Assembly: GCF_030409755.1 (NCBI RefSeq)
Contig: NZ_JAUFQE010000002.1
Span: 372,001-436,000 of the forward strand
Length of the DNA: 64,000 nucleotides
Direction of reading: 5' to 3'
Source of the DNA: Vibrio lentus
Lineage (GTDB): Bacteria > Pseudomonadota > Gammaproteobacteria > Enterobacterales > Vibrionaceae
Below, one piece after another: positions 56,545 through 64,000 of the stretch (its first letter is position 1; each line of letters opens with the position of its first letter). The position numbers and the translations under genes were made by a program. Under the pieces are notes generated by a model. It saw only the letters and a program-made list of their open reading frames with translations, did not search any database and was not told the origin of the DNA.

Positions 56545-57981
56545 ATGGGTTCGTTAAAACAGTCTGCCTATTACGCCATTGGTATCGTGATGATGAAGGG
56601 GATCTCATTGGTGATGATCCCGTACATTACCCACAAAATGACGTTAGCAGAATATGGCTCTTTAGAAGCGATCGTGTTGTTGGCCGATATCGGGACGATA
56701 TTATTTAGCTTCGGTATCGTAGACGCCATGTATCGCTACGTTGGTGTCGTCGAGGGTGATGAAAAGCGAAAACTGGTCTCGAACTGTTTCACGTTAAGTG
56801 TTTTGGTGTGTGTGCTAGGGGGCGCTTTAATTGCTCTTAGTATGCCGCTATTAATATTTATGCTGCCCGTAGAGTTTCAGCCGTACCAAATTCTCCTTCT
56901 CCTTATCCCTGTCATGCTCGACGGAGCGATCTCTATTCCGCTTACCTTAATGCGAATGAATGCGATGGCGAAACGTTTTTGCTTGCTCAATGTCTTCAAA
57001 GCAGGTGTTCAAGCCTCGATGACTTTTGCGCTGCTTGAGGCTGGATATGGGATTGATGGCGTGTTGATCTCAGCGGCGGTATCTAGCGTGTTACTCATGG
57101 TTTGTTTAGTGCGTTATCAGTGGCAAGAGATGGGAACTTTTGGCTGCTTCAAATACTCAGCCAAGATCTTAAAGTTTGGACTGCCTGCTTTGATGGGTGG
57201 TGCGTCAATTTACATGATCACAGGGTTAGATCGTTGGGTGATGGCGAGCTTTGTTGGGGTGGAAGAACTGGCGATTTATGCGGTCAGTGGCAAGTTTGCA
57301 TTGCTGCTTGGCTTGTTGCTACAGCCTTACGCGCTTTGGTGGTTCCCAAACCGTGTCGCTATGCTTCAACAACCGGGAGGTAGCAAAAAGTGTGCTGATA
57401 GTGCCTTAGTCGGAGTGAATTTCGCGATTGTGTTGGGTTCTTTGATGATTCTAACGGTGCCCGGTTTTATCTCTTTAATTTTGCCGAGCAGTTATCACTA
57501 TGCAGGGACTCTTGTTGTCGCCTTGCTTGCCATTAGCGTTATCAAAAACGCAGGTGATTACCTTAACCTTGGTTGTTTCAGTGGCGATTCGAGTCAATCG
57601 CAAATGTGGGTTCAAGGTGGGTGCGCGATATTGGCTGCCATTGGTTATTTTACAGTGACACCGATATTTGGTGTGGGGGGCGTTATCTTCGTTCTTTGCG
57701 GCACGTATACCTTAAGGTTGTTGCTCCTATATTTTGTCAGTCAATCGATGGAATATTTACCGTATCAACACAGTAAGTGGGTAACCGCAGTCAGTATCGC
57801 TGTTGTGGCTATCGCGTGTGATCGACTTCTTGGTTTGGTATTCGCTAATGTTCATGACTTTGTTTTAGGTATCTGTGTTGCTCTAATCACGCTGGTGGCC
57901 TTTATTAAATACTCGGTCATCGTTATTCCTCAAACTCTGCTTGATAAATTGACACTCGGCAAGCATTCACATGTTGGCTAA
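56545..57981 (+). CDS. Wzx-like oligosaccharide flippase (MOP superfamily)
   Basis: Membrane protein of 478 aa with about 12-14 helices, polysaccharide transporter type (ISLVMIPYITHKMTLAEYGSLEAIVLLADIG; GLPALMGGASIYMITGLDRWVMASFVG). It should move lipid-linked oligosaccharide to the outer face of the inner membrane. Paired with the GT2 gene. No polymerase (Wzy), chain-length or export genes are in view, so the product may be a short glycan or depend on unlinked genes. Confidence 0.88.
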   Translation: MGSLKQSAYYAIGIVMMKGISLVMIPYITHKMTLAEYGSLEAIVLLADIGTILFSFGIVDAMYRYVGVVEGDEKRKLVSNCFTLSVLVCVLGGALIALSMPLLIFMLPVEFQPYQILLLLIPVMLDGAISIPLTLMRMNAMAKRFCLLNVFKAGVQASMTFALLEAGYGIDGVLISAAVSSVLLMVCLVRYQWQEMGTFGCFKYSAKILKFGLPALMGGASIYMITGLDRWVMASFVGVEELAIYAVSGKFALLLGLLLQPYALWWFPNRVAMLQQPGGSKKCADSALVGVNFAIVLGSLMILTVPGFISLILPSSYHYAGTLVVALLAISVIKNAGDYLNLGCFSGDSSQSQMWVQGGCAILAAIGYFTVTPIFGVGGVIFVLCGTYTLRLLLLYFVSQSMEYLPYQHSKWVTAVSIAVVAIACDRLLGLVFANVHDFVLGICVALITLVAFIKYSVIVIPQTLLDKLTLGKHSHVG

Positions 57982-58114
57982 ACTGCGTCATTCAGGCGAT
58001 GAAGAGCTTCATTGAGCGAATCAAAATTCAAACACTTATAATAAAACACTGTTCATAATCTTTTGGATTAGATAGTATTTATAAATTCAATGAATGCTAA
58101 CTATGGAAAGATAC

Positions 58115-58477
58115 ATGAATAAGTGGATGTTGCTCTTCTCTTTGTTTTCAGTTGCCTCATACAGCTCCTCTGATTTTTCAACGGTGGATGCTTCGGCTTC
58201 TGACTTAAACTCACAAGAGGAAAATGCGCTAGGTTATAAGTCGCCCGACTTCAATCCTCCTGAAGTTTCTTTGCAAGAGCAGCAAAATATCGTGTGTGCT
58301 AGCGTTGTCTGTAACTCTACATTCAATCCAGAGGCTGTTCCTGTGGTTGGTGAAGTGCCAAAGTGCGAACCTAATCCAACTTTAGATACCATTGCCAGTG
58401 CTATTTATATCGTTGGTGAGATAGGTGTTGCAGAAAACCTCTCTACGCCAGAATACGAGAAGTTTTTTGAGAACTAA
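58115..58477 (+). CDS. Small secreted protein, unknown function
   Basis: A 120-aa protein with a signal-like N-terminus (MNKWMLLFSLFSVASYSSS), then a polar, acidic region and three cysteines (IVCASVVCNSTF and PKCEPN). The ATG at 58115 is preceded by GGAAAG; upstream starts at 58094 and 58103 lack one. It follows the flippase after 133 bp and may be co-expressed with the glycan genes or separate. I recognise no family. Confidence 0.6.
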   Translation: MNKWMLLFSLFSVASYSSSDFSTVDASASDLNSQEENALGYKSPDFNPPEVSLQEQQNIVCASVVCNSTFNPEAVPVVGEVPKCEPNPTLDTIASAIYIVGEIGVAENLSTPEYEKFFEN

Positions 58478-58574
58478 CTAAAAGGATGCGGCAGATCTTT
58501 TAAATGCTGCTATAAAAGATAAGATCTTGTTCAATGATTTTATAACCGCAGCATATTGCGACTAGGAAGCCTCA

Positions 58575-59189
58575 ATGGAAATATGGAAGTTACTGCTGTT
58601 TATCCCGGCCTGTTTTGCTTTAAATTTAACGCCTGGACCCAATAACCTATTGGCGATGAACAACGCCCGCTGTTATGGCTTTCAAGCGGCTTTCGTCGCA
58701 GGGTTAGGAAGAATCTGCGCCTTTTCTGGCATGATCGCTCTGGCTGCTTCTGGACTCGCTGTTGTCCTCTATACTTCTGAAACTCTGTTTTTCATGATCA
58801 AGCTGTTTGGCGCAATGTACCTACTTTGGATTGCGTTTAATTTGTGGCGCTCAAAAGCCAGCCCTATTGTTGGTATTGAGCACAACAAGAATTGGTTTGG
58901 TTTAGTTAAACAAGAATTTGCTCTCGCCGCTGGCAACCCGAAAGCGATACTTATCTTCACCGCATTCCTTCCTCAATTTGTCGATGTTTCTGCCAATGTT
59001 CATACCCAATTCTTTATTTTAGGAAGTACTTTTCTAGTATTAGAGATGGTTGCTATCTCTATCTATGCAGCCTTCGGTTTATATCTTAGACATTGGTTCT
59101 CTAAGCCTGAAATGGCGCAGCGTTTCAATAAAGCCTGCTCGGTGTTTTTAGCATTTTCTGGTGCGAACCTGCTGATCAGCCGACAGTAA
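58575..59189 (+). CDS. LysE/RhtB-family exporter
   Basis: A 204-aa inner-membrane exporter with six hydrophobic helices. FALNLTPGPNNLLAMNNARCYGFQAAFVAGLGR is the family motif, and AAGNPKAILIFTAFLPQFVD marks helix 4. It is related to, but clearly distinct from, the LysE-type gene at 48503. It is followed by a kinase and an acetyltransferase on the same strand. The substrate is unknown. Confidence 0.9.
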   Translation: MEIWKLLLFIPACFALNLTPGPNNLLAMNNARCYGFQAAFVAGLGRICAFSGMIALAASGLAVVLYTSETLFFMIKLFGAMYLLWIAFNLWRSKASPIVGIEHNKNWFGLVKQEFALAAGNPKAILIFTAFLPQFVDVSANVHTQFFILGSTFLVLEMVAISIYAAFGLYLRHWFSKPEMAQRFNKACSVFLAFSGANLLISRQ

Positions 59190-59244
59190 GGAATATGAAG
59201 CAGAACTCTTTGCTTGCTTCATTTGAATGGTGAAAAGGAATGTT

Positions 59245-60021
59245 ATGAGCACCAATGATCTATCTAAAATGGGTTCTGCTCGGGTCACCTTGGAAGAGCT
59301 TGATGGTGAACTTTGTATTCGAAAGCAAGGTGCTGGTGGCGTAGAGATTTCCTTTTACCAACATGCAGCTCAGCATTTGTCTGGTGTGCATAGCCCTAAG
59401 CTATTGGTTGTTAAAGGGGATGATCTATATATCGAATACATTCCGCACTCTTTGAAATTAACTGAACTTCAAATCACCTCCGATGTATATCAGCAACTTT
59501 CTCGTATTCACCAGTCTCAATATGTACCGAGCTTTAAAGTCAAAGAGCATTGTTGGCACATAAATGAAACCGAGACAGCTTTAGCCTCTCTGAAATTACC
59601 TCTAGTAACACAAGATAGTTTGCTCTGTATTCAGCAGCTTAGTGATGCTTTGTTCGACCATAAAACTTTGGTCTCTGGGGATGCGAATGAAGGGAATTGG
59701 GGGAGAAGAGACAACGGTCAGCTCGTGCTATTTGACTGGGAGCGTTTTGGTTTTGGCAGCCCTGCGATAGATTTGACTCCGCTCGTTTCACGAATGGGGA
59801 CTTTGTCAGATTATGAGTGCATTGTTGATCAGTACCTTTGCCATAACACCTTGATTCCGCGTGAGGATTTAATCAAGCAATTGATCATCGCGAAAAGCTG
59901 GATCGTAGTCGAAGTCACGAATATATTAGTCACGCGTAACAACCCTGAAGCTTCGAAATACATCAATTGGTTTAGAGAGCAATTGCCCACTTGGTTGGCT
60001 TCAGTTGAAGGCCGATTGTAG
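59245..60021 (+). CDS. Aminoglycoside-phosphotransferase-fold protein (atypical)
   Basis: A 258-aa kinase-like protein of the APH/choline kinase fold. The catalytic loop reads LVSGDANEGNWGRR, with the Asp and Asn in place but the usual His before them changed to Ser; the metal-binding LFDWERFGFGSPAIDL follows. The ATG at 59245 has AAGGAA upstream, so I start there. The substrate is unknown; known relatives phosphorylate small amines or sugars. Probably co-transcribed with the LysE-type gene and the GNAT gene. Confidence 0.75.
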   Translation: MSTNDLSKMGSARVTLEELDGELCIRKQGAGGVEISFYQHAAQHLSGVHSPKLLVVKGDDLYIEYIPHSLKLTELQITSDVYQQLSRIHQSQYVPSFKVKEHCWHINETETALASLKLPLVTQDSLLCIQQLSDALFDHKTLVSGDANEGNWGRRDNGQLVLFDWERFGFGSPAIDLTPLVSRMGTLSDYECIVDQYLCHNTLIPREDLIKQLIIAKSWIVVEVTNILVTRNNPEASKYINWFREQLPTWLASVEGRL

Positions 60022-60060
60022 TCGAAGGGCGGTTGTAGTCACATCTATTAAGGTCTATCT

Positions 60061-60495
60061 ATGAATGTTGTTTGTGCGGAAAAACAAGAACTGGTTGATA
60101 TTTACCAGCTTGAACATACTTTGTTTGGTGACCACGCCTATCCGCAGTTTTTCTTTCGTCAGGCATTTGATTGCTGGGGGAAGGGCTTATTGGTGGCTAA
60201 GCAAGAGTTGAAGGTTGCGGGTTATGTATTGATGACGCCAACCGACAACCCACAAGAGTATTGGGTTTTGTCATTAGCTGTTGATCAAGAATTCCGAGGC
60301 ATGGGGGTGGGGCGTTTATTGATGCAGCAGGCTATAGCGACACTGCCTCAAGAATCCAAAATATTGCTGACCGTAGATCCCAATAACACGTCGGCTTGCG
60401 CGCTTTATGCATCGATGGCTTTTGTCACGATCAAAGAAGAAGATAACTATTTTGGCGAAGATGAGCCTAGATTGGTGATGCAGCTCATCATCTAA
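60061..60495 (+). CDS. GNAT-family N-acetyltransferase
   Basis: A 144-aa acetyl-CoA-dependent acyltransferase. The acetyl-CoA loop is LAVDQEFRGMGVGRLLMQQAI, preceded by the beta-bulge strand YVLMTP and followed by LTVDPNNTSACALYASMAF, a RimI-like pattern. The acceptor could be a protein N-terminus or a small molecule. It lies 40 bp after the APH-fold gene. Confidence 0.88.
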   Translation: MNVVCAEKQELVDIYQLEHTLFGDHAYPQFFFRQAFDCWGKGLLVAKQELKVAGYVLMTPTDNPQEYWVLSLAVDQEFRGMGVGRLLMQQAIATLPQESKILLTVDPNNTSACALYASMAFVTIKEEDNYFGEDEPRLVMQLII

Positions 60496-60537
60496 TTTTG
60501 CTTAACCCTGTGGGTGCTGGTTCTCGCTTTCACACAC

Positions 60538-61005
60538 CTAAGTCAACATCACGATACCGTGCATTAACACGACACTAGAGGTGAGCCGAGTTCTCATGTC
60601 AAAGTAGCCATCCGGGCCTTCGCTTTGATTTTCTTCTCTCATCGACCTTTCCGCTCGCCAAACCGCAATATAGCCGATGATAAGAATCAGAGTAGTGAGA
60701 AACTCTTTTTGTTCCCCAAGTAGCACCGCTAACCACGCGACTAACACAATCACGTTACTTAGAATCAGAGCCTTGTTACTAGACTGGCTTTCGAAATTTT
60801 CGATGCCATTTCCCCACAAAATACCCGACAAAAAACTCAATATGACCACGCTGTAGGTGATGAAGAGTGTCTCGCCACTCAGGCCCAAGAATTGACTGTC
60901 GGTTAGAGACAACAGTAGGCCAAATAGAAACGGGATTAGCCCCATGTAACCGAGCTTGGCCATGGTATTGCGGGTTTGAGTTGGCGCTAAATAATCAGAC
61001 CTCAT
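60538..61005 (-). CDS. DUF3429 membrane protein
   Basis: A 155-aa protein with five predicted transmembrane segments (KLGYMGLIPFLFGLLLSL; SGILWGNGIENF; RAERSMREEN are family features in my recall). Its start overlaps the glutathione peroxidase stop by four bases, so both are translated from one message. Function unknown; a role near the envelope redox enzyme is only a guess from position. Confidence 0.8.
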   Translation of the reverse strand: MRSDYLAPTQTRNTMAKLGYMGLIPFLFGLLLSLTDSQFLGLSGETLFITYSVVILSFLSGILWGNGIENFESQSSNKALILSNVIVLVAWLAVLLGEQKEFLTTLILIIGYIAVWRAERSMREENQSEGPDGYFDMRTRLTSSVVLMHGIVMLT

Positions 61006-61547
61006 AGCTGCTGCTCAATCGCATTTTTGAGTGTCGCACTCACTGGTGATGTCGAGCTAGGGAAGGTTGCCACCACTTTACCTTCTTTGCTGATTAGGAA
61101 TTTGTAGAAGTTCCATTTGGGCGTCACACCTGCTTGCTGTTGAATTTCTGCAAACACAGGGTTAGCGCTACTGCCAGATAGTGTTGCTCGAGCCATCATC
61201 GGAAAGGTCACACCGTAGTCGAGGTAACAGATTTTGGCTGACTTCTCTTCGCTTCCTCGGTCTTGGCGAAAATCATTGCTTGGAAAGCCGACCACCGTGA
61301 AACCTTGGTCTTTATAGGTCTGATGCAATTGCTCCAGTTGTTTAAATTGTGGTGTGAAGCCACATTGGCTGGCCGTGTTCACAACCAAAAGGGTTTTGCC
61401 TTGAAACTCTTCACACAGCTCAATCTCTTCGTTGGAGTTTAATAACCGTTGTTTGCCGTTGAGTATCTCAGGGCAACTTGATGCAACAGCGATAGAGCTC
61501 GTTAGGCTCGCAATCAGGGCGGTGGAGCAAAGCAGTGAAGGTTTCAT
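61002..61547 (-). CDS. Exported glutathione peroxidase
   Basis: A 181-aa thiol peroxidase with a signal peptide (residues 1-22, ending AVA), so it acts in the periplasm. The peroxidatic Cys is in NTASQCGFTPQF, followed by VGFPSNDFRQD and WNFYKFLI (Trp and Asn of the catalytic tetrad). The resolving Cys of the thioredoxin-type class (CxxxxT region) is not obvious; CY in AKICYLDYG may serve. It reduces peroxides. It is followed by the overlapping DUF3429 gene. Confidence 0.9.
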   Translation of the reverse strand: MKPSLLCSTALIASLTSSIAVASSCPEILNGKQRLLNSNEEIELCEEFQGKTLLVVNTASQCGFTPQFKQLEQLHQTYKDQGFTVVGFPSNDFRQDRGSEEKSAKICYLDYGVTFPMMARATLSGSSANPVFAEIQQQAGVTPKWNFYKFLISKEGKVVATFPSSTSPVSATLKNAIEQQL

Positions 61548-61644
61548 AGGTTTGGCTCATTTTAGTTGGCGTAACTGTTAGTACTCTTGCGCCGTGGGAA
61601 ATGATCACTCTGCGAATCACTAACCGTCACTATTTATGAATTAA

Positions 61645-62967
61645 TCAAGTGTCATCGCTGATGAGATATGGAGCGACCAAACGACTTATGTTCACCCTTG
61701 CACCAAGGCGAGCGGCTAACAGATACATGCCACCGATTTTACGGTGTAGGAATAGGGCATCGGCAGGCGGTGTGTGCCAATACTCTTGCTCCATGCTCAG
61801 GATGGTGCCAGCTTCACGAAGTTTTTGAGCGAGTCCGCTGGCTTTAAAATCGTAGTCTTCGTCAACCAACATGGGTTCACACGCCATAGTCACTAAGTTA
61901 AGGATGGCTTGGCGCTGATCGGGGAGAATCGTCTCGCTAAAGAATCCAATCTGTTCCAATGCCTTGTTGAGTCCTTGCTCATCGTGTTTAATCACAGAGG
62001 TAAAAGCCAAACGATAGCCATCACTGAAGCGGTCGCTGTATTCTCGGGTTGCCCCAAAATCTAACAGCCCAATCTGGCGCGTGTTTTCAACGTAAAGGTA
62101 GTTGGCGAAGTTGGGGTCGGTCTGCACCATCTTAAAATCGAACAATTCCCTGAACATGAGTTCGAGCAAGCTGCGCATGACAAAATCACGAGTACTTTGA
62201 TCGTAATCTTCGATTTGCTCTATCGAGACACCTTCAATGAAGTCCATCGCGAGCACTGATTCTGAAGACATTTGGGGGTGAATCTTAGGCACGACGAAGT
62301 GAGCGTGTTCTTTCAGTGCATGATAGTAACGTGTCGCATAGTCAGCCTCGCGAGCATAATCCGCTTCATCATGGAGCTGTTTCTTAGCTTCTTCTAGTAA
62401 GCCTTTATAATCGACGGACTTGGGTATCAAACCAACGATGTTCAGCAATGTGCCTACGTTGTCCACATCACTGTCGATACTTTTTCGAATGCCTGGATAT
62501 TGGACTTTGATGGCAAGTTTGTCTCCCGCATCACTGTAAGCTTGGTGAACTTGTCCTATGGACGCACTGGCGATAGGTTTAAAGTTGAAGGAAAGAAATT
62601 CGGCTTTCCAGTTGATGCCGAGTGAGCTTTCTAGCACTAGGTTGAGCTGCTTTGTTGGCAGTGGGTCGGCGTCTGAGCGCAGGCGAGAAAGAATGTCGGC
62701 GAGTTCAGGTTCGAGAACATCGCCAGCGTCCATTGATAACATTTGGCCAAGCTTCATCGCTGCACCGCGCAGGTGTGCGAGTTGGTCAGTCAGGCGAGCA
62801 ATGTTCTGCGGCGTCAGCATTAAGTCTTTTGCTTTTGGCCTGTTACCTTGTGCGAGTTGCTTGGTGCCTTCCGTTATCACATTACCCGCGACCCTTGTCG
62901 CCAGTGAGGCAAACTTACTGAATCTCGAAATTCGATGTGTAGGAAGGTTTCTCTCTTTTGCCGACAT
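61645..62967 (-). CDS. ABC1/UbiB-family atypical kinase
   Basis: A 440-aa protein of the ADCK/UbiB group. The KxGQ motif is KLGQMLSMD. The Ala-rich nucleotide loop ASIGQVHQAY replaces the Gly-rich loop, LAIKVQYPGI carries the ATP-binding Lys, and QTDPNFANYL plus LLDFGATREY give the metal residues. UbiB-type proteins are ATPases that assist ubiquinone or other isoprenoid lipid handling. This is not the main ubiB, which usually lies with ubiE. It lies 97 bp upstream of the gpx gene on the same strand. Confidence 0.88.
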   Translation of the reverse strand: MSAKERNLPTHRISRFSKFASLATRVAGNVITEGTKQLAQGNRPKAKDLMLTPQNIARLTDQLAHLRGAAMKLGQMLSMDAGDVLEPELADILSRLRSDADPLPTKQLNLVLESSLGINWKAEFLSFNFKPIASASIGQVHQAYSDAGDKLAIKVQYPGIRKSIDSDVDNVGTLLNIVGLIPKSVDYKGLLEEAKKQLHDEADYAREADYATRYYHALKEHAHFVVPKIHPQMSSESVLAMDFIEGVSIEQIEDYDQSTRDFVMRSLLELMFRELFDFKMVQTDPNFANYLYVENTRQIGLLDFGATREYSDRFSDGYRLAFTSVIKHDEQGLNKALEQIGFFSETILPDQRQAILNLVTMACEPMLVDEDYDFKASGLAQKLREAGTILSMEQEYWHTPPADALFLHRKIGGMYLLAARLGARVNISRLVAPYLISDDT

Positions 62968-63086
62968 AAAGGTTCTCTCTGGGAATCAAGGTTGACTACA
63001 AAGTTCTATTAATCATTACCCAACCGAATGTTTTGTTGTGATAACTTGTCTCGTGGAACAGTAAACAAAATTAATAAGGACAAAAT

Positions 63087-63182
63087 ATGAAGTTTATTTG
63101 GTTGAAAGTGGCCGTAACGGTATTGGTATTTGCAGCGCTGTTTGGCATTGTTTACTACAAAGTCGCCAGTGGTATATCTTAA
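63087..63182 (+). CDS. 31-residue single-span membrane protein
   Basis: Tiny frame with AAGGA six bases before ATG, MKFIWLKVAVTVLVFAALFG, one transmembrane helix and a short polar tail (YYKVASGIS). The upstream region (63000-63086) is shared with the divergent kinase gene. The helix and well-placed ribosome site make it plausible, but it is unrecognised. Confidence 0.5.
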   Translation: MKFIWLKVAVTVLVFAALFGIVYYKVASGIS

Positions 63183-63203
63183 TTCCAATGCAATTTAGTA
63201 GAG

Positions 63204-63590
63204 CTATTTAGTACAGCTATTTCCGTTGCAGCGTGACTGTCCAGTTAGCCAAAAAGAGACTTTATATCGGTTTTTCGCAAACCGCAGATAACACCAGTCG
63301 GCCATTGGCTTAAATATCGCCCAACGCAATGGGGCGTATAGCCAACCTTTGCCAACCAGCTTCCATGCTTGGTAAGTCACGTCCAAACCAAGCAGTAATT
63401 TTCCATTCTCATCGAGTGCATGCAAAATCGTGTTGGCTGCCTCGGCATCTATCTGCGGGTAATCTGTAAACGCCTCACTGTAGATATCGATGGTTTGAAT
63501 CTGATTTTTGGTATCATGCTTGGCAAGCGCTGCCATCTCTTTTGCGCATAACGGGCATGTCCCATCGTAAAATATCGTTAATGCAGTCAT
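63204..63590 (-). CDS. DCC-family thiol-disulfide protein (DUF393)
   Basis: A 128-aa protein of the DCC family. It begins LTIFYDGTCPLCAKEM, with the conserved Asp and CxxC pair that name the family. YQAWKLVGKGWLYAPLRWAIFKPMADWCYLRFAKNR is the helical second half. I start at the ATG at 63590 since the extra 16 residues of the longer frame are not family-like. A redox role is assumed from the CxxC; partners are unknown. Confidence 0.88.
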   Translation of the reverse strand: MTALTIFYDGTCPLCAKEMAALAKHDTKNQIQTIDIYSEAFTDYPQIDAEAANTILHALDENGKLLLGLDVTYQAWKLVGKGWLYAPLRWAIFKPMADWCYLRFAKNRYKVSFWLTGQSRCNGNSCTK

Positions 63591-63722
63591 TGTTTTTCTT
63601 ACTCTTTTCGTGAATACCAATCTATACGACATCACCAATTAGGTGGATCATTCTGCCCAGTTATCCGACACTGTCATTGTGAGAACTATTTTACAGTATC
63701 ATCTAGAGGTAACATCCGTTCC

Positions 63723-64000
63723 ATGCATTTACAAATTAAGAGCCTATCTCCAATGACAACAAAGTTAATGACCCGTTTCATTATAGCTATGACTACCCTG
63801 ATGCTAAGTGGTTGTGTTAGCTACAGCGTGACTGAACAAGAAATGACGAACTACCTGCAAGATTCGGTGATGTTAGAGCAGGAAGTGGGTGTACAAAACG
63901 TTATGTACGCGCAAGTTGCTGTCGATGACTTAGCGGTGAAAATTGGTCGAGCTGATGCCGAGCGTGTTTCTGTACTGGCGAATACCAATGCAAAAGTTCA
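63723..64000 (+). CDS. YceB-like DUF1439 lipoprotein (3'-truncated by window edge)
   Basis: Open frame running off the window end. Near its start MLSGCVSYSV is a lipobox, and YSVTEQEMTNYLQDSVMLEQEVG with VAVDDLAVKIGRADAERVSV matches the start of E. coli YceB, an outer-membrane lipoprotein of the DUF1439 family. Several in-frame ATGs (63723, 63753, 63768) are possible; GAGGT precedes the first at a long distance. The C-terminal part lies outside. Confidence 0.78.
   Translation, partial: MHLQIKSLSPMTTKLMTRFIIAMTTLMLSGCVSYSVTEQEMTNYLQDSVMLEQEVGVQNVMYAQVAVDDLAVKIGRADAERVSVLANTNAKV

Overview
The window looks like one of the two chromosomes of a marine Vibrio, probably close to the Splendidus group. 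I base this on recognised gene content and order (tig-clpP-clpX-lon-hupB-ppiD, a menFDHBCE operon, a rhombosortase, a tandem tRNA-Tyr array) and on moderate GC; no database search was run. Almost all of it is well-conserved chromosomal backbone. I see no prophage, transposase, CRISPR array or recognisable multi-gene defence island.

Layout. 1-8.6 kb: proteostasis block (trigger factor, ClpP, ClpX, Lon, HU-beta, PpiD) followed by a ComEA-like helix-hairpin-helix protein. 8.6-13.3 kb: rhombosortase, a DTW-domain tRNA modification enzyme, two HD-domain nucleotide phosphohydrolases (Dgt and YfbR) and alanine aminotransferase AlaA. 13.6-21.0 kb: the complete menaquinone operon menF-menD-menH-menB-menC-menE. 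21.1-27.6 kb: an N-acetylglucosamine-type PTS transporter with a divergent DsdC-like regulator, a YeiH-type exporter, and a TetR-controlled fusion of an LplT-like transporter with a PlsC acyltransferase. 27.8-31.5 kb: a Tim44-domain protein, then an oxidoreductase abutting an SgrR-type regulator that carries a 15-nt tandem repeat. 31.6-32.8 kb: seven tandem tRNA-Tyr genes with an exact 187-bp period. 33.2-38.6 kb: RND efflux pair, a DsbA-like protein and a DUF1244 protein.

38.7-44.2 kb: a Cds1-like cysteine enzyme divergent from DecR, a repeat-bearing membrane-anchored protein, the tesB-ybaY-atl neighbourhood shared with E. coli, and the 4.5S SRP RNA gene. 44.3-47.8 kb: a stress membrane protein and an acid-resistance-like pair, glutamate decarboxylase with an AspT-family antiporter. 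48.2-50.5 kb: a LysE exporter and LysR regulator lying between a lipoprotein gene and a truncated second copy of its 3' end. 50.8-54.0 kb: AraC regulator, AzlCD exporter, NIPSNAP protein and an RNase H with an N-terminal viroplasmin domain. 54.1-58.5 kb: small surface-polysaccharide cluster (two glycosyltransferases, a Wzx-like flippase) and a small secreted protein. 58.6-64.0 kb: LysE exporter, APH-fold kinase, GNAT acetyltransferase, periplasmic glutathione peroxidase, an ABC1/UbiB-family kinase, a DCC-family protein and the start of a YceB-like lipoprotein.

Most interesting for follow-up: the tRNA-Tyr array, whose spacer substitutions keep a leader hairpin paired only on the transcribed strand; the direct-repeat-flanked lysE/lysR cassette; the in-frame minisatellite in the SgrR-like regulator; the GadB/AspT pairing; the DecR/Cds1-like pairing; the transporter-acyltransferase fusion with a palindrome upstream of its TetR gene; and an orphan terminator at 38.2 kb that may mark a small RNA or leader.
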